A stretch of DNA of 64,000 nt from assembly GCA_040878185.1 (NCBI GenBank), contig JBBDMS010000026.1, forward strand, positions 1 through 64,000, in the 5' to 3' direction. The stretch comes from JAWXBK01 sp040878185. Its GTDB lineage: Bacteria > Pseudomonadota > Alphaproteobacteria > Dongiales > Dongiaceae. Under the pieces are notes generated by a model that ran no database searches, was not told where the DNA came from, and was given only the letters and a program-made list of their open reading frames with translations. This document shows positions 7,837 to 16,650 of the stretch, in pieces. The first letter of the stretch is position 1. Every line of letters starts with the position of its first letter. The translations under genes and the position numbers were made by a program.

Positions 7837-9545
7837 TGGCGACGATTTCGCGCAGCGCCTATGCGGCGGCATTCGGTCCGACCACCGGCGACCGGGTCCG
7901 TCTCGGCGACACCAGCCTGCTTGCCCGTGTCGAAAAGGATCACACGGTCTATGGCGAGGAACTGCTGACGGGACTCGGCAAGACTCTGCGCGACGGGCTC
8001 GGCGTCGATGCGCGTGCGACGACCGCCGATGGCGCGCTCGACGTCGTGGTGCAGAACGCTCTCGTCATCGACCCGGTGCTCGGCATCGTGAAGGGCGATA
8101 TCGGCATCATCGACGGGCGCATCGTCGGCATCGGCAAGGCCGGCAACCCGGCCGTCATGGCGGGTGTCGACCCGAAGCTCGTTGTTGGCCCCTCGACCAA
8201 GCATTTCATGGGCGAAGGTATGATCGTGACTCCCGGCGCAATCGACGTGCATGCGCATTTCATTCAGCCGGCGGAAGTCTGGCACGCGCTCTCCGTCGGC
8301 ATGACGACGATGATCGGCGGCGGATTTCCCGGCTGCTGGTCGGTCGATTCCGGCGGGCTCTGGGCCAACAGTCGGATGCTGAAGGCGACCGAGCGTTACC
8401 CGATGAATTTCGGCCTCTTCAGCCGCGGCAGTTCGCACAAGCCCGCCGCTATTGCCGAACAGATCCGCTCCGGCGTGATCGGCGTCAAGATTCACGAGGA
8501 TATCGGCGCCATGCCGGCGACCATCGATTGCTGCCTCAGCGTCGCCGACGACATGGATTTCCAGGTGCAGCTCCATACCGACACGATGAACGAGGCGGGT
8601 TTCTACGAACGCACGATGGAGGCGATCGCCGGGCGCACGATCCACATGTATCACACCGAAGGTGCGGGCGGCGGCCATGCGCCCGACATCATCCGCTGCA
8701 ACGGCGAAGCGAATTGCCTGCCATCCTCGACCACGCCCACCAATCCGTACACGCTCAACGCCTTCGACGAACATGTCGACATGATGATGCTGTGCCACAG
8801 TCTGTCGCCGGAGGTGCCGGAGGATGTCGCCTTCGCCGGCAGCCGGCTTAGGCCGCAGACCATGGCAGCGGAAGACGTGCTGCACGATCTCGGTGCCATC
8901 AGCATGTTCGGCTCCGACGCCGAAGGCATGGGGCGCACGATGGAGGTCGTCGCATCCTGCTGGAAACTGGCCTCGAAGATGCGCGATGAGCGCGGCCCGC
9001 TCGCCGGGGAACCGTTCGGCAACGCGGACAATGCCCGCATCCTGCGCTATCTCGCGAAGATCACGATCAATCCGGCGATCGCGTTCGGGATATCCGGCCA
9101 TGTCGGAAGCCTCGAACCCGGCAAGATGGCGGATTTCGTGATGTGGCAGCCGGCCTTCTTCGGCATCAAGCCCTCGCTGGTCGTAAAGGCGGGCATGCTG
9201 GTATGGGGTGCCTATGGCGATGCGGCGGCGGCACTCGGCGGGCTGGAGCCGGTGCTGCTGCGCGAGAACTGGGGCGCGGTCGGCACCGCGCCGAATATGC
9301 TGTCGGCCGCCTTCGTTCACCCTTCCGCGATCGACGACGATATCGCCGGCCGCTTCGACATCGCAAAGCCGCTTTTGCCGCTGTCGGGCACGCGAAAGCT
9401 CTCGAAGCGCGACATGCGCCGGAACGACGCGTTGCCCGATATCCGCGTCGACAGCCAGACTTTCGATGTGTTCGTCGACGGCGCGCTCGCCACGAGCGAG
9501 CCGGCGCGCGAGGTGAAACTGAACCGCCTCTATATGCTGCGGTGA
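7836..9545 (+). CDS. ureC: Urease alpha (catalytic) subunit
   Basis: 569-residue nickel amidohydrolase, using the ATG at 7836 in the ATGTGATG overlap; a GTG at 7833 is also possible. The metal and catalytic residues can be located: H139 and H141 (DVHAHF), K218 for carbamylation and H220 (GVKIHED), H247 (QLHTDT), H273 (YHTEGAGGGH), flap C320-H321 (LCHSL) and D361 (GSDAEGMG). All equivalents of the classical active site are therefore present. The flap reads CHSL rather than the usual CHHL. Overall the wording departs from enterobacterial UreC, as in the divergent fused-subunit ureases. Activity would need maturation factors encoded elsewhere. Confidence 0.95.
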   Translation: MATISRSAYAAAFGPTTGDRVRLGDTSLLARVEKDHTVYGEELLTGLGKTLRDGLGVDARATTADGALDVVVQNALVIDPVLGIVKGDIGIIDGRIVGIGKAGNPAVMAGVDPKLVVGPSTKHFMGEGMIVTPGAIDVHAHFIQPAEVWHALSVGMTTMIGGGFPGCWSVDSGGLWANSRMLKATERYPMNFGLFSRGSSHKPAAIAEQIRSGVIGVKIHEDIGAMPATIDCCLSVADDMDFQVQLHTDTMNEAGFYERTMEAIAGRTIHMYHTEGAGGGHAPDIIRCNGEANCLPSSTTPTNPYTLNAFDEHVDMMMLCHSLSPEVPEDVAFAGSRLRPQTMAAEDVLHDLGAISMFGSDAEGMGRTMEVVASCWKLASKMRDERGPLAGEPFGNADNARILRYLAKITINPAIAFGISGHVGSLEPGKMADFVMWQPAFFGIKPSLVVKAGMLVWGAYGDAAAALGGLEPVLLRENWGAVGTAPNMLSAAFVHPSAIDDDIAGRFDIAKPLLPLSGTRKLSKRDMRRNDALPDIRVDSQTFDVFVDGALATSEPAREVKLNRLYMLR

Positions 9546-9572
9546 TCGCTCGACTTCGGTATTGCCGGGTGC

Positions 9573-10151
9573 TTAGGAATTGCCGCCGTACCGCAGCAGC
9601 GTGATCGTCGCCTTGCCATAGCGGCGTTCGTCGATCATCTCGAACCCCTCCGGTGCGACGAAATTCTCGCCTGGCCCGGTCTCGACCGACACGATGGCGC
9701 CGGGCGCAATCCAGCCGGCGGCCGCGAGCGCTGCGAGCGCCGGTGCGGCGAGACCTTTGCCGTAAGGCGGATCGAGAAAGACCAGGCTTGCCGCCCGGAT
9801 CGCTGGCGGCGGCTTGGTCGCATCGGCCTTGAGGATCGTCGCGTTCGCCATTTCGCCGAGCGTTTCTGCATTCGCCTTGATCGAGCGCAGCGCCTGGAAA
9901 TCGCTGTCGAGAAAAATCGCGTGCGCCGCGCCGCGCGAGAGCGCCTCGAGGCCGAGCGCGCCGGAGCCGGCAAAACCATCGAGTACGATGGCATCGCGGA
10001 TCGGCGCACCGTCCTCGCCGGCACCGAGCCGCGGATTATGCGCGAGAATGTTGAACAGCGATTCGCGCGCGCGATCTGAGGTCGGTCGCACATCCTGCCC
10101 TTCCGGTGCGGCAATGCGCCGTCCCTTATGCCGGCCGGCAACGATGCGCAT
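9573..10151 (-). CDS. rsmD: 16S rRNA (guanine966-N2)-methyltransferase
   Basis: 192-residue SAM-dependent methyltransferase that modifies G966 of 16S rRNA in the assembled small subunit. It starts MRIVAGRHKGRRI and has RPTSDRARESLFNIL, the family signature. SAM-binding motif I is VLDGFAGSGALGLEAL from about residue 57, and the catalytic DPPY is at 127-130. It is the last gene of a leftward run: mmuM, the C26 hydrolase, the pseudouridine synthase and rsmD are spaced by a few bases. It converges with ureC. Confidence 0.95.
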   Translation of the reverse strand: MRIVAGRHKGRRIAAPEGQDVRPTSDRARESLFNILAHNPRLGAGEDGAPIRDAIVLDGFAGSGALGLEALSRGAAHAIFLDSDFQALRSIKANAETLGEMANATILKADATKPPPAIRAASLVFLDPPYGKGLAAPALAALAAAGWIAPGAIVSVETGPGENFVAPEGFEMIDERRYGKATITLLRYGGNS

Positions 10152-10165
10152 GAGCCTGCTCCCGT

Positions 10166-10918
10166 CTACACCGCGCCGAGCTGATCCGCGATCACCTTGG
10201 CCGGAATCTCGTCGACGGCGCCCGGCGGCAGTTCGCCGAGCTGAAACGGCCCGTAGGCGACGCGGATCAGGCGGTTCACGCGCCAGCCGAAATGCTCGCA
10301 GAGTTTCCGGATCTCGCGGTTCTTGCCTTCCTTGAGCGCCATGGTGAGCCAGGCATTGTCGCCCTGCTTGCGATCGAGCGTCGCCTTCACCTTGTCGTAG
10401 CGTATGTCATCGACTGTCATGCCCTTGCCGAGCTGGGCGAGCGCCGCGTCCGTGACCGTGCCGTTGAGGCGCACGCGATAGCGCCGCGTCCAGCCGGTCG
10501 ACGGCAGTTCGAGCCGGCGCGCGAGATCGCCGTCATTGGTCAGAAGCAGCAGACCTTCGGAATTGATATCGAGCCGCCCGATCGAGATGACGCGCGGCAG
10601 TTCCTTCGGCAGCGCATCGAATACGGTCGGCCGACCCTGGGGATCGCGCGCGGTCGTTACCAGGCCGCGCGGCTTGTGATAACGAAAGGCCCGCGTGCGC
10701 ATCGCCTTCGGGAGCAGCTTTCCGTCGACGGTAATGCGCTGGCCCGGCGTCACGTTGATCGCGGGGCTGGTCAGCGTCTTACCGTCGAGCACAACGCGGC
10801 CGGCCTCGATCATCTTTTCCGCATCGCGCCTCGAACAGATACCGGCCCGCGCGATCACCTTCGCGATGCGCTCGCCGGCGGGCGTTTCGGCCTTGGACCC
10901 GCTTTTGGGCTGAACCAT
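10166..10918 (-). CDS. RluB/RsuA-family pseudouridine synthase
   Basis: 250-residue RNA pseudouridine synthase. An N-terminal S4 RNA-binding domain (ERIAKVIARAGICSRRDAEK, about residues 16-35) is followed by the catalytic domain with GRLDINSEGLLLLTNDG, where D117 is the catalytic aspartate. The pattern fits RluB, which makes pseudouridine 2605 of 23S rRNA. RluE/RluF-like paralogues cannot be excluded without a tree. Fourteen bases separate it from rsmD, so both rRNA-modification genes are likely in one transcript. Confidence 0.92.
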   Translation of the reverse strand: MVQPKSGSKAETPAGERIAKVIARAGICSRRDAEKMIEAGRVVLDGKTLTSPAINVTPGQRITVDGKLLPKAMRTRAFRYHKPRGLVTTARDPQGRPTVFDALPKELPRVISIGRLDINSEGLLLLTNDGDLARRLELPSTGWTRRYRVRLNGTVTDAALAQLGKGMTVDDIRYDKVKATLDRKQGDNAWLTMALKEGKNREIRKLCEHFGWRVNRLIRVAYGPFQLGELPPGAVDEIPAKVIADQLGAV

Positions 10919-10924
10919 CCCGCG

Positions 10925-11635
10925 TCAGGCGCAGGCGGCGACGAAGGCGTCGAAGATGCGATCGTCGCCCTTGCTGATGCTGTATTCCGGATGCCACTGC
11001 ACGCCGAGGCAGAAGCGATAGCGCGGATCCTCGATGCCCTCGATGATCCCGTCTTTGGCGGTCGCATTGACCACCACGCCCGGCCCGACATCCTTGACCG
11101 CCTGATGATGCGCGCTGTTGACCGCAAGGGTCGAGCACTCGCAGATGCGGGCGAGCAGTGTGCCTGCCTTGACCGTCACATCGTGGCCCGGCTCGGTGCG
11201 CGGATTCGGCTGCTCATGGGCCAGCGCGTCCGGCACGTCGTCGGGAATATGCTGATAGAGGGTGCCGCCGAGAATCACGTTCAGAAGCTGCTGCCCGCCG
11301 CAGATGCCGAGTATCGGCATGTCGCGCTCGAGCGCGCCTTTGACGATGGCCGCTTCGAACTCGGTGCGTTTGCCCTTGAGCTTGACCGTCGCATGACGCT
11401 CGCTGGCGCCGAACATCGCAGGATCGATGTCGAATGCACCGCCCGTCACCACCAGACCGGCGATCAGGTCGAGATAATCGCCGGCGCGATCGGGTTCGTG
11501 CGGCAGCATCAGGGGCAGGCCGCCACCGCGCTCGACCGAGGCGGCATAATTCTGCCGGAGTGCATACCAGGGCAGCCTGGAATAGCCGCCGGGCTCCTCC
11601 GAATCGAGGGTGATGCCGATCAGCGGTCGGGTCAT
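10925..11635 (-). CDS. Gamma-glutamyl-gamma-aminobutyrate hydrolase-like (class I glutamine amidotransferase, peptidase C26)
   Basis: 236-residue hydrolase starting MTRPLIGITLDSEEPGG at 11635, where its ATG overlaps the mmuM stop (ATGA). The longer open frame upstream is antisense noise. The nucleophile elbow is GICGGQQLLNV with C112, and GVQWHPEY holds the catalytic histidine. Relatives include PuuD, which frees GABA from gamma-glutamyl-GABA. No other putrescine-pathway gene sits beside it, so the substrate is open. It is translationally coupled to mmuM and followed by the pseudouridine synthase. Confidence 0.85.
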   Translation of the reverse strand: MTRPLIGITLDSEEPGGYSRLPWYALRQNYAASVERGGGLPLMLPHEPDRAGDYLDLIAGLVVTGGAFDIDPAMFGASERHATVKLKGKRTEFEAAIVKGALERDMPILGICGGQQLLNVILGGTLYQHIPDDVPDALAHEQPNPRTEPGHDVTVKAGTLLARICECSTLAVNSAHHQAVKDVGPGVVVNATAKDGIIEGIEDPRYRFCLGVQWHPEYSISKGDDRIFDAFVAACA

Positions 11636-12594
11636 TGCGTTCCCTTGCGCGTTCCCTTGCGTTCCTGAATCAGACCTGCGAGGCGCGCGATATGCTCCGG
11701 TCCGGTACCGCAGCAACCGCCGATCAGGCGCGCGCCGGAATCGAGCCATTGTGCCGCGTGGCCGGCATAGTGATCGGGATCGAGGTCGTCGCGCAGCGGC
11801 AGCAGCCCGTCGCCGTCCGTGTTGCCGTCGAGTTTCCAGCTCGGCGGGACGGGGCGGAACGCGTTCGCATAGGCGCCGGCCGGCTTGCCGAGTTTGGTCA
11901 GCGCCGGCATCGCGACTTCAATGCTTTCGGGCGAGCAGCAATTCGCGAGATGCGCCTGCACCGGCAGGCTGGCGATCGCGGCGGCGGCTTCGTCGATGCC
12001 TTCCTCGCTGCGCAGGCGGCCGGAGTTGTCTTCGTGCAATGTCCAGGAAACCCAGACCGGCCGACCGGTCGAACAGGCGGCTGTCGCCGCGGCAAGCGCC
12101 TCGCGCGCCGACGACATGGTTTCGCAGATGAACAGGTCGACATAGGGCGCGAGGCATTCCGCCTGCTCGCGATAGAGCGGTTCGATCTCGTCGAACCTGC
12201 CCACCAGGTCGGGGCGATAGCTGCCGCGCAGCGGCGGCAGGGAGCCGGCGATCAGGACCGGCTTGCCGGATTCCTCCCGGGCCTGGCGTGCCAGTTCGGC
12301 CGCCTGCACATTCAAGGCGCGGAACCGGTCCTCGATCCCTTCCTTGGCGAGTTCGCCGCGGATCACGCCATAGGTGTTGATCGTGATCACCTCGGCGCCG
12401 GCGTCGATATAGTCGCGATGCACCTCGCGCACCGCGTCGGGTGCGACCAGCAGCGCATTGGCCGACCAGATCGTCTCGAGGATCGGCACGCCCCGGCGGC
12501 GCAGCTCGCGGCCCATGCCGCCGTCGAGCAGGATTGGCCGGTCGGGCAGGGGGATGGCGGGAATGAGGTGGGAAGTTTCGGTCATGGCCCGCAT
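11632..12594 (-). CDS. mmuM: Homocysteine S-methyltransferase family protein
   Basis: 320-residue zinc methyltransferase of the MmuM/BHMT type, which passes a methyl group from S-methylmethionine or a similar donor to homocysteine to give methionine. The zinc cysteines are visible in ANCCSPES and in the C-terminal GGCCGTGPEHI. The N-terminal LLDGGMGRELRRRG is the family barrel start. A second in-frame ATG at 12585 (MTETSH) is an equally possible start. The 3' end overlaps the next gene by ATGA. The donor is not determined by sequence. Confidence 0.85.
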   Translation of the reverse strand: MRAMTETSHLIPAIPLPDRPILLDGGMGRELRRRGVPILETIWSANALLVAPDAVREVHRDYIDAGAEVITINTYGVIRGELAKEGIEDRFRALNVQAAELARQAREESGKPVLIAGSLPPLRGSYRPDLVGRFDEIEPLYREQAECLAPYVDLFICETMSSAREALAAATAACSTGRPVWVSWTLHEDNSGRLRSEEGIDEAAAAIASLPVQAHLANCCSPESIEVAMPALTKLGKPAGAYANAFRPVPPSWKLDGNTDGDGLLPLRDDLDPDHYAGHAAQWLDSGARLIGGCCGTGPEHIARLAGLIQERKGTRKGTQ

Positions 12595-12665
12595 TCTACA
12601 CGAGTGATTGGGTCATCGGGAGGGCAAGGCTTGACCGCACCCCTACCCAGCGGCACATCAGGCCC

Positions 12666-13148
12666 ATGGCAATCGCGACGGACGGTCAGGACCCGATGGA
12701 ATTGGCGCTCGCCGAAGCGGCCGCTGCGGCCGCGCGCGACGAGGTGCCGATCGGCGCCGTCGTGGTCGAGGCGACGACTGGCCGTATCGTCGCCCATGCG
12801 GGCAACCGGGTCGAGGAATTGAAGGATCCGACGGCGCATGCCGAACTGCTCGCCTTGCGCGAAGCATCGCGCATCGTCGCCGCGAAGCGCCTTCCAGAAT
12901 TCGATCTGTATGTGACCCTGGAGCCCTGCCCGATGTGCGCGCAGGCGGCGAGCTTCGCGCGCGTCCGCCGGCTTACGTTTGCGGCCGAGGATATCAAGGG
13001 CGGCGGCGTCATCAACGGCGCGCGCATCTTCGACCAGACCAGCTGCTTCCATTTGCCGGAAATCCGGCGCGGTCGCGACGATCAGGCCGAACGCTCGGCC
13101 GATCTGTTGCGCACATTCTTTCGGGAGAAGCGGTTGCGCGGCATCTGA
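12666..13148 (+). CDS. tadA: tRNA-specific adenosine-34 deaminase
   Basis: 160-residue zinc deaminase that converts A34 to inosine in tRNA-Arg(ACG). Residues H58 and E60 (TAHAEL) and C88 and C91 (EPCPMC) form the zinc and proton-shuttle site. The TadA-type ending, GRDDQAERSADLLRTFFREK, separates it from cytidine and guanine deaminases. An internal ATG at 12696 is an alternative start. It is transcribed divergently from mmuM and converges with the PRC-barrel gene. Confidence 0.93.
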   Translation: MAIATDGQDPMELALAEAAAAAARDEVPIGAVVVEATTGRIVAHAGNRVEELKDPTAHAELLALREASRIVAAKRLPEFDLYVTLEPCPMCAQAASFARVRRLTFAAEDIKGGGVINGARIFDQTSCFHLPEIRRGRDDQAERSADLLRTFFREKRLRGI

Positions 13149-13188
13149 CAGCCGCCATCGACGAGAGATCGGAAAGCGGAAACGAATA

Positions 13189-13222
13189 CGGCAGCGGGCG
13201 CCCGCGAGGGTTTCCGCTGCCG
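13189..13222. terminator. Hairpin between convergent tadA and PRC-barrel genes
   Basis: Arms CGGCAGCGG (13189-13197) and CCGCTGCCG (13214-13222) pair perfectly around a 16-base loop. The leftward strand continues with TATTCGTTTCC, a poor T run. Its position between two convergent genes suggests a shared, perhaps bidirectional, terminator. The evidence is only structural. Confidence 0.35.
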
Positions 13223-13275
13223 CACCGTGCGATCGCTTCGGCCGTTAGGCCGACCCGATCACGACTGGACGATCA

Positions 13276-13809
13276 CTACTGACTCCACTGATCGAAGCCT
13301 TCGATGTCGGCCTGGGTCAGTTGGGTCTGAAAACGGTCGTTGGTGGTGTCGAGCGTCAGGCGATCGGCCGGCACCACGACCTTGCGTGCATCAAGATCGA
13401 ACACGCCGTCCGAGATTCCGATCACGAAGGCCTGAACCTGACCGGTATCGTCGCCGAGCACTTCCTCGACTTCGCCGATGTTCTCGTCGCCAACCGTGTA
13501 GACATCCATGCCCTCGATTTCGGACACGGTCAGGCCTTCATGCGTGACCGTCTCGTCCTCGATCTCGATCAGCACGGCGCTGTCCAGAAGCTGGGCCTCG
13601 GCCGCCGCATCGATATCGATGCCGGTATCGGTGTCGACCGTGTTGTTCATGTCGGTCGTGTCGTTGATATCGGTGTTGCTGTTCATGTCGGTGTTGAGAT
13701 CGCTCTCGGTCTGCGTCTCGAGCTCACCCTCGGCCTGGGCAATGCTTGCGCCTGTCACCATGGCGCCGAGGGCCAGTGCGAACAGCGGAATTCCATACAT
13801 CTTGTTCAT
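13276..13809 (-). CDS. Exported PRC-barrel domain protein with Asn/Asp/Thr-rich linker
   Basis: 177-residue predicted exported protein. I chose the ATG at 13809 (MNKMYGIPLF) because AAGGAG lies 6 bases upstream; two earlier in-frame ATGs fit less well. After a signal peptide ending near AQAEG comes a low-complexity acidic stretch of about 35 residues (NTDMNSNTDINDTTDMNN and similar). A PRC-barrel-like domain follows (GMDVYTVGDENIGEVEEVLG ... VVVPADRLTLD). Such proteins are common in alphaproteobacterial stress responses, but their biochemical role is unclear. The gene is monocistronic, with an EcfG-like promoter upstream. Confidence 0.8.
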   Translation of the reverse strand: MNKMYGIPLFALALGAMVTGASIAQAEGELETQTESDLNTDMNSNTDINDTTDMNNTVDTDTGIDIDAAAEAQLLDSAVLIEIEDETVTHEGLTVSEIEGMDVYTVGDENIGEVEEVLGDDTGQVQAFVIGISDGVFDLDARKVVVPADRLTLDTTNDRFQTQLTQADIEGFDQWSQ

Positions 13810-13911
13810 GCTCATCTCCTTGTTCGACATCGCTGTCATGTTCCGAATGCGGCGCCGTGTGATTTCCCGTCGTTCGGTGACGGCACACGACCCGCGTGTG
13901 TGTACCGTCCT

Positions 13912-13936
13912 AACTCGTGGCGCCGGAAACCGTTCC
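13912..13936 (-). promoter_or_regulatory. Possible EcfG (general stress sigma factor) promoter
   Basis: On the minus strand GGAAC (13932-13936) is followed after 16 bases by AGTT (13912-13915). This is close to the alphaproteobacterial EcfG consensus GGAAC-N16/17-CGTT. It lies about 100 bases upstream of the PRC-barrel start. The -10 has one mismatch, so this is a suggestion that fits the kind of gene it precedes. Confidence 0.4.
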
Positions 13937-14070
13937 CCTCGAAAGCCCGATTTTTCATTTCACATCATCGCTCTATTGATGCCGCGCAATCCCATTAACG
14001 CGATTCCGTGCGAACTTCCGGACAATGCGGCAATTGTCGGTACGATGCGATCGAGCTACACTCCCGCACT

Positions 14071-15429
14071 ATGGACGATGCAAAAAATCACACGATCGAT
14101 CACGACAAATTGTCCGACCTCGGACGGCGCGAAATTGCCGCACGCGACAATCGGACGCGCGAATCGCAGCGGCTGCTGAAGGAGGCTCGCGACGTGATGC
14201 CCGCGGGCGTTCCGATGGGCTGGATGGCCGGGCTGTATGAAAGTCCGCCGGTCTTCGTCACGCATGGCGAGGGCGCGCGGTTCTGGGACGCCGACGGCAA
14301 TGTCTATCTCGACATGAACCAGGCCGATCTTTCGATGAGCTGCGGCTTCACGCCGGAGCCCGTGGTCGACGCGGTCGCGCGGCAGATCCAGAACGGCCCA
14401 TCCTTCCTGCTGCCGGGCGAAGACGCGATCCGTGTCGCGGAACTGCTCGGCGAACGCTTTGGCCTCTCGCACTGGCAGTTCACCTTGTCGGCGACCGGCG
14501 CCAACGCCGAAGCGATCCGTCTCGCGCGCGTGGCAACCGGCCGCGAGCGTTCGCTGATGTTCAATGGCCACTATCACGGCCATGGCGACGAGATGCTGGC
14601 GGCCGGCGGCGGATATTCGAGCGCCGGTTATGTCGGACTGCCGGCCGATGCCGGGCGGCGCGCCGATACCGTGCCGTTCAACGATATCGATGCGCTGCGC
14701 GCGTCGTTGCAGACCCGGAACTATGCCTGCCTGGTCGCCGAACCGGCTCTCACCAATTGCGGCCTCGTTCTGCCGGATGACGGGTTCTGGCCGGCGGTGC
14801 GCGAGGCCTGCGACGAGACCGGCACATTGCTGGTGATCGACGAGACCCATACGCAGACCTTCGCGTGGGGCGGGATGGTGCGCGCCTGGAACCTTCGCCC
14901 CGACATGGTGACGCTCGGCAAGTGCATCGGCGGCGGCCTGCCGATGGGCGCCTATGGAATGAATCCGAAACTCGCCGCCGTCATGGAGAAGAATCTGGAC
15001 CGCCATCGCGGCGGTGCGGTCCTGCCGACCGGCGGCACGGTGTTCGGAAACGCCCTCGCGATGGCCGCCTCGCGCGCGGCGCTCGAGCAGGTGCTGACCG
15101 TCGAGGGTTATGCGCGGGTCGAGATGCTCGGCCGGCAACTGGCCGGGGGATTGAACGAACTGTTCGCGCGTCATCGGCTGTCCTGGCGGGCGCCGCAGCT
15201 TGGCGGCCGCAGCGGTTGGTGCCTCGAACCAATGCTGCCACGCGATGCCATCGAGGCGGGCCGGTCGATCGACTATGACCTGATCGACGTGCGCCGCATT
15301 TTCATGGCTAATCGCGGGATCTGGGATGCGATCGCGAGCGCCGGTCCCGCCATCTCGTTCGCGCATGAGCCGGCCGATGTCGACGAATACCTTGCCGTCG
15401 CCGACGCATTCCTCGGCGAGATCGCCTGA
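14071..15429 (+). CDS. Class III aminotransferase, glutamate-1-semialdehyde-aminomutase-like
   Basis: 452-residue PLP enzyme using the ATG at 14071. GHYHGHGDE (about 166-174), DETHTQTF with D257 contacting the pyridine nitrogen, and LGKCIGGGLPMGAYG with K284 as Schiff-base lysine define the fold. The sequence groups with HemL-like enzymes, but the N-terminal and substrate-side segments differ from true HemL and the neighbours are not heme genes. It probably acts on an amino acid or amine that I cannot name. The next rightward gene, 108 bases on, is a TauD-type dioxygenase. Confidence 0.85.
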   Translation: MDDAKNHTIDHDKLSDLGRREIAARDNRTRESQRLLKEARDVMPAGVPMGWMAGLYESPPVFVTHGEGARFWDADGNVYLDMNQADLSMSCGFTPEPVVDAVARQIQNGPSFLLPGEDAIRVAELLGERFGLSHWQFTLSATGANAEAIRLARVATGRERSLMFNGHYHGHGDEMLAAGGGYSSAGYVGLPADAGRRADTVPFNDIDALRASLQTRNYACLVAEPALTNCGLVLPDDGFWPAVREACDETGTLLVIDETHTQTFAWGGMVRAWNLRPDMVTLGKCIGGGLPMGAYGMNPKLAAVMEKNLDRHRGGAVLPTGGTVFGNALAMAASRAALEQVLTVEGYARVEMLGRQLAGGLNELFARHRLSWRAPQLGGRSGWCLEPMLPRDAIEAGRSIDYDLIDVRRIFMANRGIWDAIASAGPAISFAHEPADVDEYLAVADAFLGEIA

Positions 15430-15536
15430 CCGGATCGCGGACCCCGCATCTGGCGCGGGAAGGCGGCGATGGACGCGGCCCGGTAGGAGCTTCCCGGTCT
15501 CGCATCGGGCGTTCGACCGATGCTAGCATCGGGCCC

Positions 15537-16589
15537 ATGACCCATCAGCCGATCGACCATCCGGGCGCCTGGAAGGGCACCGACTTTTCCTCGAAGGACG
15601 ATTTCTCGGTCGACCTCGAACGCCGCCACATCGTCGCGCTCGATGACGCCATCTCGCTCGCCTACAAACGCGGCGGCTGGAAGAACCTGACCCGTGCCGA
15701 TCTGCCGCTGGCGGGCATCGCCGACGATGTCGCGCGATGGCGCCACGAGGTTGCGGACGGGCGCGGCCTGCTGCTGCTGCGCGGGCTGCCGGTCGAGCGC
15801 TGGTCGGTCAGCGAAACCGAGGCGGCCTATTGGGCCCTCGGGCTTCACCTCGGCCATGCGGTGTCGCAGAGCCCGCTCGGCGACCGGCTCGGGCGCGTCG
15901 AAGATGTCTCGCGGCCCGATATCGAGGAGCGCGGCTACAAGAGCCGAAAGGAACTCTCGCCCCATACCGATTCCGACGACATCGTCGGCCTGCTCTGCAT
16001 CCGCCAGGCGAAATCGGGCGGCTTCAGCCTGCTCGTGTCGGCGATGACCTTGTGGAACGAAATTCTCGCGCGCCGGCCCGATTTCCTGCCCGCGCTCGAG
16101 CGCGGCTTTCACTATCACTGGTTCGGCGAGGAGCCGCCGGGCGAACCCGAGATCACCTCCTATCGCGTGCCGGTGTTCGGCTGGGAACAAAGCAAGCTTT
16201 CGGTCTGCTATCTGCGCGAATTCATGGACTGGGCGGCAAAGGATCCGCGCTACGCCTATGAAGGCAACGACGAGCCCGCGCTCGATCTCTTCCAGTCGCT
16301 CTGCGACGACCCCGATATCCGGTTGCTGTTCCGCTACGAGCCGGGCGAACTGGTGCTGTTCAACAACTACACGACGCTGCACGCGCGCACGGCCTATGAG
16401 GACGAGACCGACCCGGCGAAGAAGCGTCTGCTGCTGCGGCTGTGGCTGCAGGCCATTCCGCCGCGGCCGATCCATCGGAATCTGCGCCGTTATTACGGCA
16501 AGGACGGGATCGCCGTGCAGCCGGGCCGCACAGCGACCTATTATCAGGGCAAGGCGCAGCACGAGACCGCGGCGCCGCCGGCGAAGTGA
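15537..16589 (+). CDS. TauD/TfdA-family Fe(II)/2-oxoglutarate dioxygenase
   Basis: 350-residue non-heme iron oxygenase of the TauD/TfdA/gamma-butyrobetaine-hydroxylase superfamily. The facial triad can be placed at H143 and D145 (SPHTDSDD) and H282 (TTLHARTAYED), with an arginine of RLLLRLWL near residue 300 for 2-oxoglutarate. Hydroxylation of a small acid or amine is the expected chemistry; the substrate is unknown. It follows the aminotransferase and precedes a DUF3303 gene, all rightward. Confidence 0.85.
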   Translation: MTHQPIDHPGAWKGTDFSSKDDFSVDLERRHIVALDDAISLAYKRGGWKNLTRADLPLAGIADDVARWRHEVADGRGLLLLRGLPVERWSVSETEAAYWALGLHLGHAVSQSPLGDRLGRVEDVSRPDIEERGYKSRKELSPHTDSDDIVGLLCIRQAKSGGFSLLVSAMTLWNEILARRPDFLPALERGFHYHWFGEEPPGEPEITSYRVPVFGWEQSKLSVCYLREFMDWAAKDPRYAYEGNDEPALDLFQSLCDDPDIRLLFRYEPGELVLFNNYTTLHARTAYEDETDPAKKRLLLRLWLQAIPPRPIHRNLRRYYGKDGIAVQPGRTATYYQGKAQHETAAPPAK

Positions 16590-16650
16590 CGTTGCGACGG
16601 GCATAGCGCCCGCATCGACGGGTCGCCCCATTTCGGGAGGTCACGCGGTC

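Noticed and set aside
14071..15429. HemL (glutamate-1-semialdehyde aminomutase)
   Set aside because: Only the PLP core agrees; N-terminal and substrate-side segments differ and no tetrapyrrole gene is adjacent.
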